This document shows, piece after piece, positions 58,103 through 64,000 of a stretch of DNA of 64,000 nucleotides. The notes beneath the pieces were generated by a model. The model did not search any database. It was not told where the DNA came from and saw nothing but the letters and a program-made list of their open reading frames with translations. The stretch's first letter is position 1, and every line of letters begins with the position of its first letter. The DNA lies in contig JASEVX010000006.1 in the NCBI GenBank assembly GCA_031761405.1, positions 26,979,097-27,043,096 of the forward strand, in the 5' to 3' direction. The DNA is from Serripes groenlandicus. Lineage: Eukaryota; Mollusca; Bivalvia; Cardiida; Cardiidae. The position numbers and the translations under genes were made by a program.

Positions 58103-58176
58103 GTTCAAGGCATTGATGCAGTAAGGAATGGGATTCCAGAAATGAATAAGGATGTTGCTTACATTTGCTTGTCCAG
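58103..58176 (+). CDS. Possible internal exon of an unrecognised gene
   Basis: Acceptor 'TTGAATATTACCAG' and donor 'AG/GTATATG' surround an open frame, phase 0 to 2: VQGIDAVRNGIPEMNKDV then AYICLS. Composition is protein-like and non-repetitive. No family recognised with confidence. The spacing of alternating residues (GIDAVRNG, then DVAYICL) faintly recalls L7Ae/GADD45-fold proteins, but this is a guess. No neighbouring exon in a compatible phase was found. Confidence 0.35.
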
Positions 58177-59060
58177 GTATATGTTTTTGTATTTGAAAGA
58201 TAAGCTTTTTAAATAATGTTCAATTTGAAAACATTGAGTAAAGAACAGATTATGTGAAAAATTCAGAAGAAACTTTGAGACAGGATGTTTTACTTGGATG
58301 TAATAATTGAGCAACTTATTGAGCAATTCATTTTTCTTTTATACCTCTACCATGAATCTGTTTGTGTAGTGTGGGGTCACAGTGTCGGTTGGTCAGTGCA
58401 ATAGCTGGATGATACCTAGCTTCTATACCTAGAGGAGGCAATCCAGTTTGATATTTTGTACAAAGTTGTGATTTTGATAATTTTACATTTAAACAAAATA
58501 GAAATTTTGTTACTTTTTAGAACCCAATCATTATAAGAAAATTTAACTTGACATGCAGCTTATTTTTAAGAGTTATGAATGCATTATTTAAGTAATGTTC
58601 ATTTTAATCTTAAAGGTACTATTAGCAATGATTGTTGAATTCAAGATAAGGCATGATTCATCTAGCTACAGTACACCAGTTATTCATAGCTTGATATACA
58701 TACTTATAATACATGTATTTAATATGCCAATATTATACTATTTTACGAAATTGTTGTTAGAGAAAGACAAATTTAACCTCATGGGCTGCTTTTGTGTTTT
58801 TGAATTGAAAGAGGTGTGCTATGGAGGCAAAAGAAGTCACCTGTATCAAGGATTTTGTTAAATTTAGATTATTTAATTATAGAATTAAGTTTTATTTAAA
58901 ACTACCTTGTATTTGTCTTCATTTCCTGTGCCATTTGCCAGAATAGTTGTATAGACAACTACGACTTACTGTGCAAACGTTTGATTGTGATAAATTTATA
59001 TGTTGGGATATATATATATATTGTCTTCTCTTTTCAGGAAACATGTAAATATCAATCAGA
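58177..59060. other. Anonymous AT-rich stretch
   Basis: Includes an 88-codon ORF (58595-58861) that is Ile/Leu/Phe-rich, without a splice context or recognisable motif. No other feature seen. 59060-59380 contains two decayed palindromic-family fragments ('GCGCAGCAGACAACTTTTGA' near 59095 and 'CCCAACATTTAGCGAATCTG' near 59215). Confidence 0.4.
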
Positions 59061-59670
59061 ACCCTTTACCTCATACAGACACACCAGATGCTGCGCAGCA
59101 GACAACTTTTGAAAACACCTTGAGAAAAGGAGAAATTACTCTTTTTGCCCCATGAAAATTTTATTTACAGATATGTTTACATTTTGGCCAATATGTTAAT
59201 CCTTCCCAACATTTAGCGAATCTGTAGCAATCACTCGAAAATTCCTTTGTTAAATATAATATCTGTAAATGAAAGATCATTTATTGAATAGTGTTGAAGT
59301 CAATGCGAAAAAAGCACAAATGTCTCAAGCTGCAGATGTATCAACTGTCTGCCATGCCGGTTAATGGGAGGAGAAAATGCTGGTCTTGAGCATTATTCTG
59401 GTTTGTCCATAAAACATTCCACTTCAGGTCATAATTGTTATTTAGATACATGTGTATGTATGCTTATATTTTCCTTTCTGGTCTTCAAAGTATGTTTTGC
59501 CATGGAAGAGTCAGCTTATGTTTCTTAACCCAAACCAACATACAACATATCTGCAGCATATGAATTTGGAAATATTATGATCTGCATCAATGGCTATTTT
59601 CTTTTTGAAATGATAGTCTTTTACCTGGGAAGAATGTTGTGTACAGGTTCAAGTTTTATATACAAGACAT

Positions 59671-59703
59671 ACTGTTGGAAACGGCATTAAACTCCAATCA
59701 ATC
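59671..59703 (+). mobile_element. SINE 3'-tail fragment
   Basis: 'CTGTTGGAAACGGCATTAAA' and 'CTCCAATCAATC' match the extreme 3' end and CAAT tail of the SINE family at 2052, here in plus orientation. Only the last ~35 bp remain. Confidence 0.6.
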
Positions 59704-60095
59704 CTAATTGCTTTGGAAAATTACTTTTATTAACCTTTTTATAAACCATTTTTCATGTTATTAAAATGATGTGATATATAATAAGTGCATATGTCTACTT
59801 TACTTCATTACGGAATAAAATGACATGTAGATTAGTTTTGTAATTACTTATTTATTTAAATTATTAATCTCCTCCTAAACCACTGCACCGATTTCAACCA
59901 AATATCACACAAATGTTTCTTTATGGTGGGGTCCTGTAATAAAATTGTTTAACATTTAAATTCTATGCAAAACACTGCTGCCTCAGAAGGGTGGTTGGTT
60001 GGTTTAATGACAAATGAAATACTTCTCTTCTGAATCTGCATGTCTGATTTTAAGGTAATTTGGTAGAAATATAACAGTCAGGCGGTGGTGTCGCG

Positions 60096-60910
60096 TTGCA
60101 ACTTTGGTTAAAGTTTCGCATGCAAGGCTTTTTCTCAAAAACAACAGATGCTATCGCTTTGAAACTTCACACACTTACTGGACATCATCAAATGACCTTG
60201 CAGGACAAGTCCCATAACTCTATATCAGAATTTGACACAATCATGCCCCCTTTTGGACTTGGAAATTGTGGTTCAAGTTGTGCATGCAAGGCTTTTTCTC
60301 ACAAACAACAGATGATATCGCTTTGAAACTTATTACACATATTGGACATCATTAAATGACCTTGTAGAACAAGTCCCAACACTCTATATCAGATTTTGAC
60401 ACAATTATGCACCTTTCTTTATTAGAAATTCTGGTTAAAGTTCATTAAGAATCCATATCTTAGTAACTACATGATGCATTGCATTGAAACTTTATACAAC
60501 CATTCACAACCATTCACAACCATCACACATATGTAAACAATCAATTATGATAACTCTATCTAGCATTCAATGCAAATTATGGCCCATTTTTAACTTGGAA
60601 ATTCTGGTTAAAGTTTTACGTGCAACTACATTAAGAATCCATATCTCTATTTTCTTAATGCATTGCATCCAACTTTATACAATCCTTTCAAACTATCACA
60701 CCTATGTTGATTTTAAGTTAGATTACTCTATCCTGCATTTACTGCAAGTTATAGCCCTTTATTGACTTTCTGGTTAAAGTTTTGCGTGAAACGACACTTA
60801 GAGTCCATATCCTAGTAACTACTTCATGCATTGCATTGAAACTTTATACAACCCTTCCCAACTATCACACCTATATGAACAATCATGTTTGATAACTCTT
60901 TCCAGCTTAT
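60096..60910 (+). repeat. Two adjoining degenerate tandem repeats
   Basis: 60096-60420 holds two copies of a ~160-bp unit ('GCATGCAAGGCTTTTTCTCA', 'AACAACAGATG.TATCGCTTT', 'GACATCAT.AAATGACCTTG'). 60421-60910 holds three copies of a ~175-bp unit ('TTCTGGTTAAAGTTTT', 'AGAATCCATATCT', 'GCATTGCATTGAAACTTTAT', 'AACTATCACACCTATGT'). Style matches the internal units of the long bivalve repeats. Confidence 0.7.
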
Positions 60911-61079
60911 AATGAGAATTAGGGCCCTTTTTAAGTTTTGCATGCAAGGCCTTTTCTCAGAAACGGCAGACGATATTCAAACAAGACTTATCCAACTTGA
61001 TTTATAGTACTATACTATCAAGCCACTATCTCGGTAACAGCTGTTGACAATAGTATCAAATGGCTAAAAAGTTGAGCAT

Positions 61080-61500
61080 GCTGTCTTGTGAACAGCTCTT
61101 GTTAAATTTGAGCCTGTTGAACCTTTGCCAGAATGAGTGTTTGGCTGATATCTAGGATGGGATTGAACATTGCTCTAGTCCGGTAAAAGACTAGGACACT
61201 AGGCAACCTTGAAGAAAATCTTGTTAACATTTTAGTAATAGCTTACCTGACCACAAAATGAGTTTATGTAAGTGTTGTTGGCATAACTCGGGTGAGCAAT
61301 CAATGGCCATCATGTCTCTCGTGTTTATCCAAACTTTTGTAAAAATCATCAGAACATTCATCACCATCAAATCGCAGTTAGGTTCGAAACTGAATGATGT
61401 TGGATCTAGAACTAGGTGACTATGACACATTTTTGAAAACCCTGTGAGCACACTTGGGGTCAAATTTGCCATTGAAATCTTCTTCAAACATGATCAGAAC
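61080..61500 (+). repeat. Decayed long bivalve-type repeat
   Basis: 'TTGAGCCTGTTGAACCTTTG', 'GGCTGATATCTAGG', 'AAAATCTTGTTAACATTTTA' and 'GGGTGAGCAATCAATGGCCA' correspond to internal units and the right edge of the elements at 2720 and 6844. Text at 61330-61500 ('CATCAGAACATTCATCACCA') resembles a second partial unit. Confidence 0.6.
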
Positions 61501-61512
61501 AATGATCTCCTT

Positions 61513-61670
61513 CAAGTTATTCAGCTATAGCACGGCGTTTTCTTGGTAAATTACCAGTACTACCGTTCCAGTTAATCCTGGAACCAGCCAGTCAGTCGTA
61601 ATGATAACCCCGCAACCATGAGCGCCAAGGAGGGAAGCAATTACTACCATTTAAAGTCTGGAGTCGGGTT
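61513..61670 (-). mobile_element. SINE remnant, 3' part
   Basis: 'TTCAGCTATAGCACGGCGTT', 'AGCCAGTCAGTCGTAATGAT' and 'CATGAGCGCCAAGGAGGGAA' match 43781-44025 and 46077-46222. The head is lost after 'TTTAAAGTCTGGAGTCG'. Confidence 0.75.
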
Positions 61671-61949
61671 TGAAACTGGGTCATTTTGGGTCAAAAACTA
61701 GTTACTTTTGACTTTCCGCAGCTTGCTTGGAAGACATTTACACATGTCCTTTACTTACAGCTTTATTCTTACTATAAATCAAATTTTCACCCGACATATG
61801 TCTACCAATTATATTGGATGTACTTGTATATGTACATCTGTCATCTGAATACAGGCTACTTATATGAAATAAGCCAAAATATCATACGCTATTTCCAGAC
61901 AAGTCTCAATCGAAGACATCTACAGAGAAATTAAGATGGCTTTGAAAGT

Positions 61950-62870
61950 ATTATGTCAAAAGAAACTGACCGTTTTAGCAACTTGTCTTTTAAATACACT
62001 ATTTTCAAATATGACTCATTGCACATAGCTTTGATTTTGATTTTCATGTAAAGCTCTAGATTTTATGCGCTTCAAACAAGGCCCTCTCTTTAAATTAATT
62101 ACATGTTTTCAACAACTATATGCATCTATAGCAAAGTGCAACCTCGTAACTCATTATATCTACATACTGTTTGAACTTAAATTGTTGTAAAACATTGTCC
62201 TCAATAATAAGTTGCAAATGAAATAAAACTTATAATTTTGAATTCGACAGTTCTTTCCATAAACGTATGAGTATAGTGTCAGTCGACGTTCGCCAAATGT
62301 GGAAGAATCTCCGGGTGTTTCAGACATCGTGAAATAACCAATTTTTCCCGACGAATGGTAAATAGAAACAAAGGATTTATTTCCTGAGAATAATGATAGG
62401 TTGTGTACAGATGAGAGAAAGACATGCAAATCATACGTTGGTGAACTTGTCGCCGTAACAGAAAACAGAGTGAATGACTAGCCTAAGGACACTCAAGTTA
62501 TCTGCATTGAGGATTCTTTTTTAACTACGCAGTACATGGTAATACTTCGTCTAATAGGAAGTCTTAACTGTAATATTGCCACAATAACATTTCAAACAGA
62601 AATTTGACATGCATTGATATATCCATGCAACATCCCATCTTCCTAGTAAGATGCTTTAGTTTCACATTTATATCGCACCTTTCACTGTGATATAGACTCT
62701 ATGTCACTAGACACATTTATACAGATTTAAATACAAAATATTTCAGTCTATTTGGGTTTAGAAAAGAAGAAATAATTAAATAGCAAGAAAGCGAGTGACT
62801 TGTCAAAAAATACCGATATCCAATCGGTTTGACGAGATTACACGTACAATACCGATTAATTTGAACATGT
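61950..62870. other. Anonymous stretch
   Basis: No repeat edge, exon or RNA recognised. The 89-codon reverse ORF at 62160-62429 has no recognisable motif. Confidence 0.4.
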
Positions 62871-62871
62871 A

Positions 62872-63152
62872 GATTGATTGAGGTTTAACGCCGTTTTTAA
62901 CAATTTCTCAGTAATATCACGGCTGCCAGTTTACCTACTCATGCATTTCCTGGTTTTCTCACACCAGTACTCCACACAACAATCTTCCCAAGCAACTGGC
63001 TGCTTTTCACATAGACTTAGTCCATTGGTAGAAGACGAATGACGCATGTCGCATTGACTTTTGTCAATCGTCGGAAAAAAAGTTGGCCGAGCTGGGATTC
63101 GAACTCACAACCCCTTGATTAACAGCCCGCGTCGCTACCGACTGAGCTACCG
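62872..63152 (-). mobile_element. Full-length tRNA-derived SINE, third copy of the 2052 family
   Basis: Starts 'GATTGATTGAGGTTTAACGC' and has the same body as 2052-2351 ('TTTCCTGGTTTTCTCACACC', 'AAGCAACTGGCTGCTTTT'). It ends with the tRNA head whose minus strand reads 'CGGTAGCTCAGTCGGTAGCG', then 'GTTCGAATCCCAGCTCGGCC'. I could not define a target-site duplication. 63153-63700 to the right shows nothing recognisable. Confidence 0.85.
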
Positions 63153-63719
63153 TGATGTGATTGTTATCTTCTTTTATAGAGAGTTCGTTTTAGGTTTGTA
63201 GGTTTCGTTCCGTTCCATAGACATAGCTTTTAAAAACGTGTTTACGTTGTGATTACTATGGAACACACGGTAAACACACAGGGACTTGCTCCTCTAAAAA
63301 TAGATATTACCCTATATATGCATAGATATTAACAAGGGTGGACACAGTTTTCTGGGTCGCCTCGCTTTAACTCATTTTTGGGATAGGGGCGTGTCGCCAC
63401 TATTCCATTGTCAACCTGCTTTCGAAAAGTCGGATTAAAGCTGCAACCACAGTCCACATGTGTATACCTACACCAAAAACGAGTTTTGATTGGTTATAAA
63501 CTGCCTTTTCAACGATTTCATTGGTTCGACCGAATCACTAAAAACACTCCGCTTGCATTAATTAATGATACAAAATAGTTCCAACGCGTGAAACACACTC
63601 TGAACTATGATTGACCTCAATGTCAGTGGTGTTAGGTAACGTCGATCGTGCTGTGACCCCATTAGTTTACAACAGTCGACTTATATAGAGAAATGTGCAA
63701 ATCACTGTAAATAAAATTA

Positions 63720-63990
63720 TTGAAAGGAGTTGAAACCATTGTGGCAAAAGTAGAAATTGCCTACGATAAGACATTTCTCCTTTAGTCACAATGTTTTCGA
63801 TTGTCGTTTGCTGCACATCTGTCAGCGGGAAATGGTTACATCCTTCCCGTGGAAGCGGAACCCTTTCCGTGATACTATAACAGTTCGAATATTGAAAATA
63901 TTGTTGAAAATGGAGCTATTGCTGACAATGAGCAATTCCTCCTTTTCACACAATGCTTTCAAACACGTTTCAAATTAATTCCTTCATATT
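63720..63990. mobile_element. Two adjoining palindromic elements (hairpin family)
   Basis: First: 'TTGTGGCAAAAGTAGAAATT' against 'GACATTTCTCCTTTAGTCAC', right arm 'GTCGTTTGCTGCACATCTGT'. Second: 'GGAGCTATTGCTGACAATGA' and 'GCAATTCCTCCTTTTCACAC', cut by the window end. A left-arm-like text 'CGGAACCCTTTCCGTGATAC' lies between. Confidence 0.6.
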
Positions 63991-64000
63991 TGAACGTTTT

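Noticed and set aside
58103..58176. Assignment of this exon to the GADD45/L7Ae fold
   Set aside because: The resemblance is a loose spacing of hydrophobic residues over ~25 positions, too weak to call.

Overview
The window looks like nuclear DNA of a bivalve mollusc, probably a heterodont clam or mussel relative (inference). It is AT-rich, intron-containing and dense in tRNA-derived SINEs, small inverted-repeat elements and the long 'GGTGAGC...GGCCCTCTTG' repeats typical of bivalve genomes. The two recognisable genes belong to families strongly expanded in bivalves: an HSPA12-type HSP70 and a MIEAP (mitochondria-eating protein) C-terminal-domain protein. No bacterial, phage or CRISPR features are present.

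Layout. Positions 1-11012 are repeat-rich: a full-length SINE with target-site duplications, and two long bivalve repeats, one carrying a nested insertion. 11013-12076 is the last coding exon of an HSPA12-like gene; its upstream exons were not found. 12100-14726 holds palindromic elements and a 122-bp tandem repeat. 14754-24736 is a ~10-kb satellite of about 166 copies of a 60-bp unit. It has nested higher-order duplications and ends in a 200-N assembly gap. Its left edge is joined without a break to the 3' end of a SINE, and the 60-bp unit aligns to that SINE's internal domain, so the satellite appears to have grown out of a SINE.

26778-45736 (+) is a multi-exon gene I reconstructed by hand: 22 coding exons, 2091 nt, 696 residues, an unbroken frame across every junction. 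The first ~480 residues are charged coiled coil carried on exons that are almost all a multiple of 3 long and bounded by phase-2 introns. The last four exons encode a MIEAP C-terminal domain. The introns hold a relic duplicated exon split by a LINE tail, a second frameshifted exon relic, a GC donor, a NAGNAG acceptor and several tandem repeats.

45737-64000 is mainly transposon debris: LINE reverse-transcriptase C-terminus, Tc1/mariner remnant, at least seven SINE pieces and many palindromic elements. It also has a perfectly periodic 43-bp x 18 array, a cluster of hairpins and a C30 run. Two short exon-like ORFs with good splice signals (53257-53345 and 58103-58176) may belong to an unrecognised gene.

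The most unusual content is the SINE-seeded satellite, the modular exon array of the MIEAP-like gene, and a palindromic repeat family present at roughly twenty places. All coordinates, splice sites and alignments were read by eye; no search or alignment program was run.
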